A DNA stretch of 64,000 nt, from NCBI GenBank assembly GCA_963823245.1, contig CAWGKQ010000012.1, positions 1 through 64,000 on the forward strand, written 5' to 3'. This document shows positions 29,458-37,700 of this stretch, piece after piece. This stretch comes from JAWVFM01 sp963823245 (GTDB taxonomy: Bacteria; Actinomycetota; Thermoleophilia; Solirubrobacterales; 70-9). Position 1 is the first letter of the stretch, and every line of letters starts with the position of its first letter. The notes beneath the pieces are model-generated. The model was not told the DNA's origin and searched no databases. It saw only the letters and a list, made by a program, of their open reading frames with translations. Made by a program: the position numbers and the translations under genes.

Positions 29458-29862
29458 ATGTCGCAGGAGAACGTCGCTGCCGTGGAAGCCGCTTTCGACG
29501 CCTTGGCGCGTGGCGGCGTAGATCTGTTTACCGAGCACTGGGTCGATGATCTCGATCACCGCGCGATTGAGGGTGCGCTTGATGACCGCGGCCCGATTCA
29601 TGGCAAAGATGCCCTGCGCGCTTACCTCAACGACTGGTTCGACACGTTCGACGATTTCAGGGTCGAACCCGTGGATTTGATTGACGCGGGCGGCGATCGA
29701 GTCGTGGCCGTGCTGCGTTTCGGCGGACGGGCCAAGCTGAGCGGCGTCGCGACAGACCAGACCTTCGCCATCCTCTTCATGATCCGCGACGGAAAGCTCG
29801 CCCGGGGTCGGGAGTACGCGACCCGAGAAGAAGCCCTCGAGGCCGCCGGGCTGCGGGAGTAG
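29458..29862 (+). CDS. SnoaL-like/NTF2-fold protein
   Basis: A 134-residue protein beginning MSQENVAAVEAAFDALARGG and ending REEALEAAGLRE, both characteristic of a SnoaL-like family abundant in Solirubrobacterales. The NTF2 fold is indicated by FTEHWVDDLDH, GKDALRAYLNDWFDTFDDFR and the strand VVAVLRFGGRA. Four bases separate it from the next paralogue, so the two are an operon. Such proteins can be small-molecule isomerases, cyclases or binding proteins; no substrate can be named. It starts at the ATG right after the conserved GATACT leader. Confidence 0.85.
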   Translation: MSQENVAAVEAAFDALARGGVDLFTEHWVDDLDHRAIEGALDDRGPIHGKDALRAYLNDWFDTFDDFRVEPVDLIDAGGDRVVAVLRFGGRAKLSGVATDQTFAILFMIRDGKLARGREYATREEALEAAGLRE

Positions 29863-29865
29863 GCG

Positions 29866-30267
29866 ATGTCGCAGGAGAACGTGGAGGTGGCCCAGCGCGG
29901 CTACGAGCTGGTGAGCCGCGGCGATATTGACGCGTGGCTTCAGGATCTTGCGGAAGACGTAGAGCTCCACGAGCTTCCGGAGATTCCTGACTCCGCGGTG
30001 TATCGCGGGCACGAGGCCGTTAGGACGTGGGCCGCGCGAGTGCTCGAACTCGTTCAGAGCTGGCGCTGGACTCCTGAAGAGATCCTGTATGAGGGCGACG
30101 ACGTGCTCGTTGTCCGCGTTCGGATTGAATTCGTCGGCCGCGGCGGTGAGGTGCCGATCGAGCAGATTATCTTCCACGTTCTTCGGTACCGCGACGGAAA
30201 GGCCTCGGTGATGCAGGGATTCCTCAGCCGACGGGAGGCCCTCGAAGCCGCCGCGCTGCAGGAGTAG
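29866..30267 (+). CDS. SnoaL-like/NTF2-fold protein
   Basis: A 133-residue paralogue of the preceding gene: MSQENVEVAQRGYELVSRGD at the start, LAEDVELHELPEIPD, the helix GHEAVRTWAARVLEL and the tail REALEAAALQE. It lies three bases after its neighbour's stop and is read from the same transcript. Identity to the neighbour is modest outside the termini, suggesting different ligands. It is one of at least six intact or broken family members between 27 and 31 kb. Confidence 0.85.
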   Translation: MSQENVEVAQRGYELVSRGDIDAWLQDLAEDVELHELPEIPDSAVYRGHEAVRTWAARVLELVQSWRWTPEEILYEGDDVLVVRVRIEFVGRGGEVPIEQIIFHVLRYRDGKASVMQGFLSRREALEAAALQE

Positions 30268-30389
30268 GCGCCCGCCTTCATCGCGCCCTCGATGGTCAAT
30301 GGACTGATGCCGATTGCCTTCGATCGGAGTAGCTTTGGGCGTAAGGCGGTCCGGACGCCAAACCGAAGCGCTGCGGCGCGGCGACCGTG

Positions 30390-30476
30390 CGGACGGGCTG
30401 TCTCTCTATTTCGGGGCGGACAAGGCGTTCAAAGCCGCCGGCCTTTCCGAGTAGGCGATGTCGCAGAGGAGGTCGC
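30390..30476 (+). pseudogene. SnoaL-like remnants (one tail and one start)
   Basis: In one frame DGLSLYFGADKAFKAAGLSE ends in a stop at about 30452, the tail of a SnoaL-like gene; GCGATGTCGCAG follows at once, the start of another copy that is lost within a few codons. The rest of 30268-30611 has no supported gene. Confidence 0.45.
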
Positions 30477-30611
30477 CATCGTCCGCGAACCCCTGCGGCT
30501 GCTTGTTGGCGTGAATCCGATCGTGTGACCAAGGTCACGGTCGGCTGTTTGAACGGACTGCGGCCCGAAGCGGTTCTACGGTCATCACGATCCCTCGCAG
30601 GAGGCGAGCAG

Positions 30612-30815
30612 ATGACCGGAAACTTGAACTACGAGGCAGTGAGGGCACGCAACGCCCAGCTCATGCGCAACGCCGCGCACCATCGGTCGGCCGCCGGCAT
30701 CTCCACCGAGGCAGCCGAGGCACGGTCCGTTCGGAGGAGCTGGAAGCTTCCTCGCGGCTGGCGGATTGCATTGATGAAGCCATTGCCCGCCGTGGCGAAG
30801 GCTTCGCGGAACTGA
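30612..30815 (+). CDS. Small basic protein of unknown function
   Basis: A 67-residue protein: MTGNLNYEAVRARNAQLMRN followed by a basic helix and a short tail (WRIALMKPLPAVAK). GGAGGCGAGCAG just before the ATG at 30612 supports translation. The stop overlaps the next start (TGATG at 30813-30817), so it is coupled to the SnoaL-like gene downstream. Not recognised; probably a DNA- or membrane-surface-binding small protein, or decayed. Confidence 0.5.
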   Translation: MTGNLNYEAVRARNAQLMRNAAHHRSAAGISTEAAEARSVRRSWKLPRGWRIALMKPLPAVAKASRN

Positions 30816-31180
30816 TGGGACGAACGGTTCTTGATCGCGGCTCGGGATCTTCCGTCGCAGTATCGAGCGGCCAGGAGAACGTGAAGGTAGTCCGGCGCTC
30901 GGTCGCGGCCTATAACCGCGGCGACTTGGATGCCGTTCGTGAGCTGAACCACCCCGATGTGGAAGTGGATTGGTCGGCGTCCCGGGGTCTGGAGGCGGGC
31001 GTCTACCGCGGACGGGAGGATGTGGTCCGCTTCCACCGGAGCTTCCTTGACACCTTTCAGGAAGTCCGTATCGAGCCGGACCGCTTCATCGAGTCCGGTG
31101 ATTCGGTCATCGTTCCCAACTTGGCTCACGTCCGAGGACGGGATGGCATAGAAGCAGTTGCGAGGAGCGCCCTGACGTAG
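30815..31180 (+). pseudogene. SnoaL-like gene truncated by the 376-bp direct repeat
   Basis: The codons from GQENVKVVRRSVAAYNRGD to GRDGIEAVARSA match the first three-quarters of SnoaL-like proteins, including DVEVDW, GREDVVRFHRSFLDTF and the strand SVIVPNLAHVRG. The expected final strand and EALEAAGL tail are absent. The frame ends two codons after it enters the direct repeat at 31173. A SnoaL tail (ALEAAGLSE) lies just outside the other copy of the repeat, at 50391-50422, which fits insertion of the bracketed DNA into a SnoaL gene. Confidence 0.65.
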
Positions 31181-31548
31181 CTCTCGAGCAGCGAAGCCGC
31201 TACGGCCTCCCCACCCGGCATCAGATGTCCGTAGATGTCGAAGTCACCTTGATCGACGAGTGCCCCATGAACTCGCAGATCGTCTTCGCGTTCACACCCG
31301 CGGCGATGAGCATCGATGCGCAGGTGTGACGAGCCTCGTGAGGGCAGATCGGGTTCAGACCCGCGGAGCCCCAGCGACGCTCCGCGCGCCGTCGTACGGC
31401 CGACGGCGTGAACGGCTTCTCCGCATCAACGCCGAAAACGAGGCCCTGACTCCGGCCGGAGGCGAGACGGTGGCGGAGCAGGAAACCCCGCAGGACTGGT
31501 GCGAGCCCGACGCGCCGCTCCTCCCGGTTCTTGGTCGGGACCGGCCCG
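31173..31548. repeat. 376-bp direct repeat, left copy
   Basis: Identical to 50447-50822 except for one base (a G/C difference near 31400/50674), same orientation, offset 19,274 bases. It contains the 3' end of a tyrosine recombinase gene and brackets the Hcp/giant-protein operon. Confidence 0.95.
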
Positions 31549-31600
31549 GTTGCCTTCTCATCCCAGGAGCGCCGCACATGGACGAGATCGTTGATTTCAG
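31178..31600 (-). pseudogene. C-terminal half of a tyrosine recombinase, left copy
   Basis: On the minus strand the frame reads HVRRSWDEKATGPVPTKN and then an active-site half with PHEARHTCAS (His and Arg) and MGHSSIKVTS (His). The sequence then shifts: the in-frame reading stops after STSTDI, while the +1-related frame continues DIYGHLMPGGEAVAASLLES, which carries the catalytic Tyr. One base is missing after GTGAC. The N-terminal half is gone; the fragment meets an unrelated secreted-protein gene at 31597. Not functional as read. Confidence 0.8.
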
Positions 31601-32091
31601 TCGGTGGTCTTCGTGTAGTCCGCGGTGTACCCCACCGGGCTGTCGGGCAGGACGCAGGTCGGGTGCTGCTCGACGTCGTTCGGCCCGAAAGACAGCGTTC
31701 CGTCGACGTGCTTGCCCCGGTTCGTCACCTTGCCTTTGAACTGTGCCTTGAACGATGAGAAGTTGTAGGTGAACTTGCCGGACTTGACGTCGAAGTCTGC
31801 CTGGGTGCTGAACTGCGCGCCGGGCAATGGGCCGTCGTCGCAGCTAAACGTCAGCTTGTAGGCGAACATCGCACCCACGTACTTCGGTACGAACTTGCCG
31901 GTGGCGTTCTTCTTCACGTGCATGAAGATCCGAACCTTCCCCGGTACCCCGCCGTCCGGTCTGCCGTCGAGCTGGTAGGTGTGGACCGTTGCGGCCTTCG
32001 TCGTCGGCTGTCCCGCCGCACTGGCAGTCACTCCGACGAAGAGCATCACCGCTGCCGCGACCGCAACCAACGTCATCGTGGTCGGTCTCAT
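31597..32091 (-). CDS. Small secreted protein
   Basis: A 164-residue protein with signal peptide MRPTTMTLVAVAAAVMLFVG, cut after ASA near residue 25. The mature part is beta-rich (HTYQLDGRPDGGVPGKVRIF, YKLTFSCDDGPLPG, FKGKVTNRGKHVDGTLSF) with two cysteines. GGGAGGAA precedes ATG 32091. The pattern of paired strands with KxKG(K/R)V resembles exported proteins common in Solirubrobacterales with unknown roles. It lies between the left direct repeat and an IS remnant. Confidence 0.72.
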   Translation of the reverse strand: MRPTTMTLVAVAAAVMLFVGVTASAAGQPTTKAATVHTYQLDGRPDGGVPGKVRIFMHVKKNATGKFVPKYVGAMFAYKLTFSCDDGPLPGAQFSTQADFDVKSGKFTYNFSSFKAQFKGKVTNRGKHVDGTLSFGPNDVEQHPTCVLPDSPVGYTADYTKTTD

Positions 32092-32289
32092 CCTGAGTTC
32101 CTCCCTATGTGGTTGTCGCACCGTCCGGACCCCTCCGGTCGGGCATCGTGTTGCACCGACCCTAACCGGGCTGCGCCCGCTCGACGGGCTAGCTGAGCTG
32201 CCCACACCGGTTGTGAACGGCTGAATAGCCATCCGGGCCCACCCGGAGGCTTGGGGTGTCTACGCCCTACGCCTCCAACGAGGACCCGG

Positions 32290-32760
32290 ATGAAGGTTCC
32301 TAACGCTGCTCTCGGACCGGCAGGCCGGCTCGCGCTCGTGAGAGCGATCGAGTCGGGAAGGAGGCAGCCGGCAACCGCCCATCGCTGGCGGCACCGCCGA
32401 CTGGCGGCGACGCCGGCGGAGCTTGAGTCGGGAAGCTGGCTGCTGGATCGCCCAAGTCGCCCGAAGCGCTCTCCCCGCCTGCTTCGGCCCGCGACCAGGA
32501 GCGGATCTGCGAGTGTCGGCGGCGGACTGGCTGGGGGCCAACGGCTCGTGGCAGGCGAGGCCGGTCATCCTCATTCGACCGTCTGGAAGGTGCTCCGCCG
32601 CCATGGCATCCCTCGGCCTCCCCGGGCGCCGAAGGAGTTCGCTCGGCGCTATGAGTGGCCCTGCCCCGGCGATCTGCTCCACATGGACACCGCTCGCTGC
32701 TGACCCGGCGGCGGGCGCCACCTGCGGGGGGCCACAGCCGTAGGGCCTGCGGGGCTAGAG
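32290..32760 (+). pseudogene. IS481-family transposase remnant
   Basis: Starts MKVPNAALGPAGRLALVRAI and later reads LESGSWLLDRPSRPKRSPRL, with further pieces in other frames (VAGEAGHPHSTVWKVLRRHG, YEWPCPGDLLHMDTAR). These match the N-terminal HTH region and the start of the DDE catalytic domain of IS481-type transposases. Frameshifts and loss of the C-terminal two-thirds make it inactive. No inverted repeats were recognised. Confidence 0.7.
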
Positions 32761-32824
32761 CACTACGTCGAAGGTCAGCAGGCTGTTCCTGCTCTGCAGG
32801 TCATGGACGACCAGCTTGGCGGCG

Positions 32825-32972
32825 CCATGTCGTCTGCGTCACCAAATACCGCGGCAGTAGCCAGGATGACATCGACGTCGACTTGAAAACCGGAGACGTT
32901 TTCGAAATCCGCGACGGGAAGATCGCGTAGATCAATCTCGGCTATCCGAGCCGTGCCGAGGCCCTCGAAGCG
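32825..32972 (+). pseudogene. SnoaL-like C-terminal remnant
   Basis: Reading FEIRDGKIA, then a stop, then INLGYPSRAEALEAS, this matches the final strands and tail of the SnoaL-like family. No intact frame. Confidence 0.45.
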
Positions 32973-33043
32973 TCGAACACACCAAGCCTCTGGGAGGGCC
33001 CGGATGGCCTTTCAGCTGTTCACAACGTGTGTGGGCGGCTCAC

Positions 33044-36000
33044 CTAGTCGGCGTTGTCCTCAATTCGTGCCCGGATATAGCCCTCCTGGGCCGCGGCCGC
33101 CTGGTCGGGGAACGTGGCCTCCTGGGTCGCCGCGATGATCGGGTCGTCGCGCCAGGTCGTCGGTGTGTCCCGGCGCGTCCAGGATTGGCGCTTGGGGAGG
33201 GCGCTCACCACGGGCAGCCGGATGGTGCGCGGGTCCACGAGCACGGGCCCGATGCGGAAGGAGGGAGCGATCCGCGCCAGGGCGCCCGCCGTCCAGTCGC
33301 GCAGCAGTCCGATCGACTTGCGGGGCACGATCCCCGAGGTGGCGTGCACCTTGCCGCCCGGGTCCATGAGCAGCGTGAGGAGCACGCGCCGGCCGGGCCG
33401 CACCCCCACCGTCGGGTCGCGGACGATCCAGGGCTGCTCGATCGGGCGCGGCTCGAGGGCGCCGGTCTCCGCGGGCGTCGCGTCGGCGCGCTCCAGGAAC
33501 CCTGTGTGGGGGCCCGCCGGCAGCGCTTCCTCCGGCACCTTCGCGTGGACCGGGAAGAAGCGGGTGTAATCGTCGTCGACGAAGTAGCCGAGGAGGCCGT
33601 CGTCGAAGCGGGTCAGTGCGCCTAGACGGACGTCGAAGCTGCGCGCGGCCAGCTCCCGGAACGCGGCGTCGCGGGCTTCCCGGTCGGGCGTCTCGAGCCT
33701 CGGGAAGTCCACCGTGTCCGACGGCGCCTCGAGCAGCAGCGAGCAGCGCACGACCGCGATCGGGCGGCCGGTGAGCGAGGCGAAGTACTCGCGGCCGGTG
33801 GCGCCAAACGGGTCGACTGTCCAGAGCGTCGTGTCGATCACGCGCAGGAGCGCCGACAGGGGCGACTCCGAACGCGCGCCGCGCGAGTCGCGGTCGGCCG
33901 CGTCGCGCTGGACGAGCGCCGTCGCCAGCGCGGCCGCGTGGGGGTTCATCGCGTCGGGCGGACCCACCCCCACGGGGCCGGGCACGCCGGGGGCGCCCTC
34001 CCACACCACGCCCCCGGTCAGGAGATCGTGGCGAAGCTGGCCCTGGGGCTCCCCCGCGGGGTCGAAAAATTCAAGCGCGTCGTCGACGTGGTCGGGAAGC
34101 AGCCAGGCGCAGACCGGGTTGCCGGCGGCGGCCGGGTTCTCCTGGTCGATGCGGACCTCGACCTCGTCGTCGCCCGAATCGAGGAGCCGGAACTGGAGCC
34201 GCGCGCGCGAGGTGATCCGCGGCGGCAGGTGAAGCTCGCCCGGCTTGCCGGCCGGCCCACGCAGTCCCTCGCCGAGGTCCAGCTCGGCGAGCTGCTCGGC
34301 GGGGACCTCGAGCGTGCGGCCGAAGGCGTCGACGACGCGCAGCCGCACCAGTCGGGCGGTGCCCCCGCGGAGCAGGCGCGGCAGCGTCGTGGGCTCCGGC
34401 AGCTCCTCGTCGCGACCGACGTTCTCGTCGAAGCCGAGGAGCCGCTCGCGCAGTCCGTCGAGGCCACCCGCGAGCACGTCGAGCGATCCGGCGAGCTGGC
34501 TGATCGCGCGCAGGAGCTTCTGGTCGTCCGGGCCGACCACGCCCTGCCTGGCCTGGTCGAGCCGGTCCTCCTCGGCCAAGAACTCCGAGACCTGGTCGGC
34601 GAACGCCTTCGTCGCCGAGGCGGTGAGGAGCGCGCGCCCGTCCACCTCGACCGACTCCGCTCCGGCCGCCCCGTCGGGCCCGGGCGAGTAGTCGAGCTCG
34701 CCCAGCGTCCAGCGGTCGAGCCGGTCGTCCACGTCGAGCTCGAGTCGCCACTCGAGGTAGAGGGGCACCCAGGCCTGGCGGAACGGCGTGACGGCGACCG
34801 GGGAGGGCAGCACGCCGTCGGCTACCGACAGCGAGAGGAGACGCGGGGCGTCCGAGCCCGCCTGCGCGGCTCGCAGGCGCAGCCTGGCCTCCGCGACGAC
34901 TCGGGTCCGCACCGCCTCGTCCGGCAGGCCGCGGAGCGCCGCGGCGAGCTTCGAGATCTCGTCGGCGGCTGTGTGGTCGGTGAGCGCCGTCTCGGCCAGC
35001 AGCTGCTCCAGCTCCGGCGGGATGCCGCCGTGGTCGAGGCGCTCGGCCAGCAGCTCGGATCCGTCGATCACGCCGGCGAGCGCGGTGACCTCGTCTCCCG
35101 ACAAGCGGCAAGCGAGCTTGCCGGCGGGGGTGTGAATGCCGTCGTGGCCGTGGCGCAGCGAGCGCTCGAGGCCCTCGAGGCAGAGGACCGGGTCCTGGGG
35201 GAAGAAGAAGCGCGGGGCGGCGCGCCGCACCGTCTCGTAGGTCACGGGCTGCTCCCTCGGCAGCACGCGTTCGGGGCGGGTCTTGAGGTCGAGCACGTCG
35301 ATCAGCCTGGCGCGGTCCACCCCGAGCCACTCGAACCTCACGGACTCCTTCGCCTCCCGCGCGATCTCGGCGAGGCGGTGCAGGCGGCGTTGTTCGGCGG
35401 CGGCCGCTTGCGCGGCCCCGGCGCGGACGGCGGCGAGCGGGTCGCCGGAGCGGACCCTCTCGACGACGTAGCCCGCCGGCTCGGAGCCGAAGGCGCGGGC
35501 GTGGAGCTCCTCCTCGAGCGCGCTGACGCCGTCGGGCTCCTCGAAGCGCGCCGTCAGCCCGTAGGCGAAGGCCGTCTGCAGCCGCTCCTCGAGCACGTCG
35601 TCGCCGCCGGGCAGGACGGCGGCGAGCAGGCGGGCGAGCGCCTCGGTTCCCGTGGCGCCCGCCGTGAGCCGCACCTCCCCGGGCTCTGGCCGCGGGTCGA
35701 GCCGGGCCTCGGGGCCGATGGTCACGCCGTGGACAGCGCCGTGGTAGAGCGACTGCGTCGGCGACCACGGCGTGAGCGCGAGCGCGAGCCGGCGCCCGCC
35801 CTCGCTGAGCTTGGCGGGAGCGCCAGCGAACGGCACCGCCCGCGTCTCCGATCGCTCCAGCCGGGCGGACTCGACGCCCGCGCCGAGCCCCGCCACCTCG
35901 GGCTCGGCCCGGCGCTCGGGGTGCGGCTCGGGCTCGAGCTCCGCGGCGGTGCCGGCGATCCCCGCCGGGGCGGCCTCGAGGCCGGCCCGCTCGGCGGCCT

Positions 36001-36760
36001 CCTGGTGGCGGCGGCGCTCCGCCGCGAGGCGCGCGAGGCTCCGGCGGTCGAGCTCCCAGCCGAGGCGCGGAAGCAGCTCGTCGAACGGCGGGTGCTCCGC
36101 CGCGGGATGCAGCGGGTCGAGCTCCGGCTTGGAGTACCAGCCCGCCACCAGGTAGGCAAGGTCGCGCAGCTCGAAGCGGCCGTCGAGGTCGTCGTACATG
36201 GCGAACCGATCGACGACGTTGTCCCAGGCCGCGGCCCAGGCGGGGTCGCCACCGGCCATGGCTGTGAGCTCCTCGGAGCTGAGCGGAGGGGCGACGCTCG
36301 CAGCCCCGCTCGGCCACTGCTGGAGGGGCTCCCGGAAGCCCCGCTCGGACTCGATGACCCAGGCCTTCACGGCGCGGCGCGTGCCCGGCTCCAGGCGGGC
36401 GACGAGCCAGCGGTCCGGCAGCGGCCGCATCTGGACGCCCGCCGTCTCGTCGCCCGTGCCGCGCGTCAAGGCGTCGGGCAGCGCCCAGTGGAGGTAGACG
36501 CCGGGTGCCCGCTTCCCGCCCTCCGTGAACGGGTCGGGCGCTGCCCGTCCGGGTGGTTCACTGGCCGCGAGCAGGGTGGTGGCCACGTCGGCATGCTCGA
36601 CCTCCTCGTCCGGCGCCACGACCATCGCGCGCACGTCGACGGGCACGAGCAGGCGCGGATCGCGAGACAGCTCGGGATCCCAGGTGGCGATCACCTTGGG
36701 GCTCAGGCCGGCCTCGGCGATGCGGGTGAAGGCAGCGGAGGTGACGCTGTTGAGATCCAC
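33044..36760 (-). CDS. Large protein of unknown function, last gene of the Hcp-type operon
   Basis: A 1,238-residue acidic protein with no signal peptide, transmembrane segment or recognised catalytic motif. The N-terminus (ATWDPELSRDPRLLVPVDVR then PGVYLHWALPDALTRGTGDE) and the passage GPEARLDPRPEPGEVRLTAG look like a conserved but uncharacterised family found beside structural proteins of secretion-like loci (recalled, not verified). The middle (residues about 250-520) is Ala/Arg/Glu-rich and helical. The C-terminus (AKVPEEALPAGPHTGFLERA, RRDTPTTWRDDPIIAATQEA) is more ordered. It starts four bases after the 311-residue gene. The size and operon position suggest a structural or scaffold component; I do not assign a function. 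Confidence 0.72.
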   Translation of the reverse strand: MDLNSVTSAAFTRIAEAGLSPKVIATWDPELSRDPRLLVPVDVRAMVVAPDEEVEHADVATTLLAASEPPGRAAPDPFTEGGKRAPGVYLHWALPDALTRGTGDETAGVQMRPLPDRWLVARLEPGTRRAVKAWVIESERGFREPLQQWPSGAASVAPPLSSEELTAMAGGDPAWAAAWDNVVDRFAMYDDLDGRFELRDLAYLVAGWYSKPELDPLHPAAEHPPFDELLPRLGWELDRRSLARLAAERRRHQEAAERAGLEAAPAGIAGTAAELEPEPHPERRAEPEVAGLGAGVESARLERSETRAVPFAGAPAKLSEGGRRLALALTPWSPTQSLYHGAVHGVTIGPEARLDPRPEPGEVRLTAGATGTEALARLLAAVLPGGDDVLEERLQTAFAYGLTARFEEPDGVSALEEELHARAFGSEPAGYVVERVRSGDPLAAVRAGAAQAAAAEQRRLHRLAEIAREAKESVRFEWLGVDRARLIDVLDLKTRPERVLPREQPVTYETVRRAAPRFFFPQDPVLCLEGLERSLRHGHDGIHTPAGKLACRLSGDEVTALAGVIDGSELLAERLDHGGIPPELEQLLAETALTDHTAADEISKLAAALRGLPDEAVRTRVVAEARLRLRAAQAGSDAPRLLSLSVADGVLPSPVAVTPFRQAWVPLYLEWRLELDVDDRLDRWTLGELDYSPGPDGAAGAESVEVDGRALLTASATKAFADQVSEFLAEEDRLDQARQGVVGPDDQKLLRAISQLAGSLDVLAGGLDGLRERLLGFDENVGRDEELPEPTTLPRLLRGGTARLVRLRVVDAFGRTLEVPAEQLAELDLGEGLRGPAGKPGELHLPPRITSRARLQFRLLDSGDDEVEVRIDQENPAAAGNPVCAWLLPDHVDDALEFFDPAGEPQGQLRHDLLTGGVVWEGAPGVPGPVGVGPPDAMNPHAAALATALVQRDAADRDSRGARSESPLSALLRVIDTTLWTVDPFGATGREYFASLTGRPIAVVRCSLLLEAPSDTVDFPRLETPDREARDAAFRELAARSFDVRLGALTRFDDGLLGYFVDDDYTRFFPVHAKVPEEALPAGPHTGFLERADATPAETGALEPRPIEQPWIVRDPTVGVRPGRRVLLTLLMDPGGKVHATSGIVPRKSIGLLRDWTAGALARIAPSFRIGPVLVDPRTIRLPVVSALPKRQSWTRRDTPTTWRDDPIIAATQEATFPDQAAAAQEGYIRARIEDNAD

Positions 36761-36764
36761 GGGT

Positions 36765-37700
36765 TCAGCCCTCCAGGCGCAGCCGGTGGCGCAGCTCGGC
36801 GGCCTCGATCGTGACGCGGAAGACCTTCCCCATCCCTCCGGCGGGCCGGCCGAAGACCTGGCGGAAGGGGAATCGGAGGAGCTGCAGCGCCATCTCGCCG
36901 GCTCCGAGCGTGCCGTCCGGGCCCGCGGCGACGGTGTTCTTCAGGCGCTTCTTTAGCTCGGTCATGTCGATCACTCCCGGAGATCCGGCCCGGAAGGGGA
37001 CCTGCACGTCCGGGATCCCGGCCGGCTCGCCGGTGGCGGGATCACGGACCACGAGCCAGCGGGAGTTCGGAGGGCGGTTGTCCTGCGGGTCCGGCTCGTC
37101 GACGCCAAACTGGATGCCGGCCCGCGGCTCCTCGATCTCGACCCGTTCGGGCACCCCGTCCATCAGCACGAGTAGGACGGCCGGCGCGAGCCGCTCCATC
37201 CGCGCCAGCTGCACCTCCCCGCCGTCGCCGCGGTAGGCACGGACGTGCAGCGCCGGCCAGCCCGAGACCGCCCGCGAACGGAGCAGGAAGCCGGTCAGGA
37301 CCTCGCCCGCGGCACCCTGCATCGCGCGCTCGTCCGCGTCCTTCGCCCACACCTTGCGCTCGTCGCGGTCGAGCGCGTCGCGCAGGTCGGCGTGCAGCGC
37401 CTCGAGCCGCGCCCGGTCGCGGGTCGTCGCGGCCCCGACTGACAGCGCCCCGTCGACGGCGGCGTCCGTCCAGTTGCGGTTGACATAGAAGAAGCGGATC
37501 GACTCCCTCGGCAGCAGCGCTTCGTCCGGGACGAGGTAGGCGAACGGCACGCCGAACAGCAGCCGCAGCCGCGCCAGCCAGTCGACGAGCGGCGCCGGGA
37601 AGCCGTCCTCGGCCTCGGGGTCGGGAGCCTCGAGCCGCGAGACGGCCGCGGCCCGCATCAGCTCCAGCGCGCTGTCGCTGTCGAACAGGGCCCCGATCAT
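36765..37700 (-). CDS. Hypothetical protein of the Hcp-type operon (311 aa)
   Basis: Not recognised. It is soluble: the N-terminus MIGALFDSDSALELMRAAAV is helical, and VDWLARLRLLFGVPFAYLVP with ESIRFFYVNRNWTDAAVDGA forms a conserved-looking core. The C-terminal 100 residues (NSRWLVVRDPATGEPAGIPD, VIDMTELKKRLKNTV, RFPFRQVFGRP) may form a separate domain. Its start overlaps the stop of the 592-residue gene by four bases (ATGA), and the 1,238-residue gene follows after four bases, so it is certainly part of the operon. FYVNRNW resembles a motif seen in large structural proteins of unknown type; this is weak. Confidence 0.7.
   Translation of the reverse strand: MIGALFDSDSALELMRAAAVSRLEAPDPEAEDGFPAPLVDWLARLRLLFGVPFAYLVPDEALLPRESIRFFYVNRNWTDAAVDGALSVGAATTRDRARLEALHADLRDALDRDERKVWAKDADERAMQGAAGEVLTGFLLRSRAVSGWPALHVRAYRGDGGEVQLARMERLAPAVLLVLMDGVPERVEIEEPRAGIQFGVDEPDPQDNRPPNSRWLVVRDPATGEPAGIPDVQVPFRAGSPGVIDMTELKKRLKNTVAAGPDGTLGAGEMALQLLRFPFRQVFGRPAGGMGKVFRVTIEAAELRHRLRLEG

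Noticed and set aside
33938..36814. A 958-codon plus-strand open frame opposite the 1,238-aa gene, and similar long frames at 39469-42246 and 46343-50305
   Set aside because: Arg/Gly/Pro-rich antisense translations of GC-rich coding DNA. The minus-strand frames have ribosome binding sites, overlapping start/stop codons and sensible protein; the plus frames have none.
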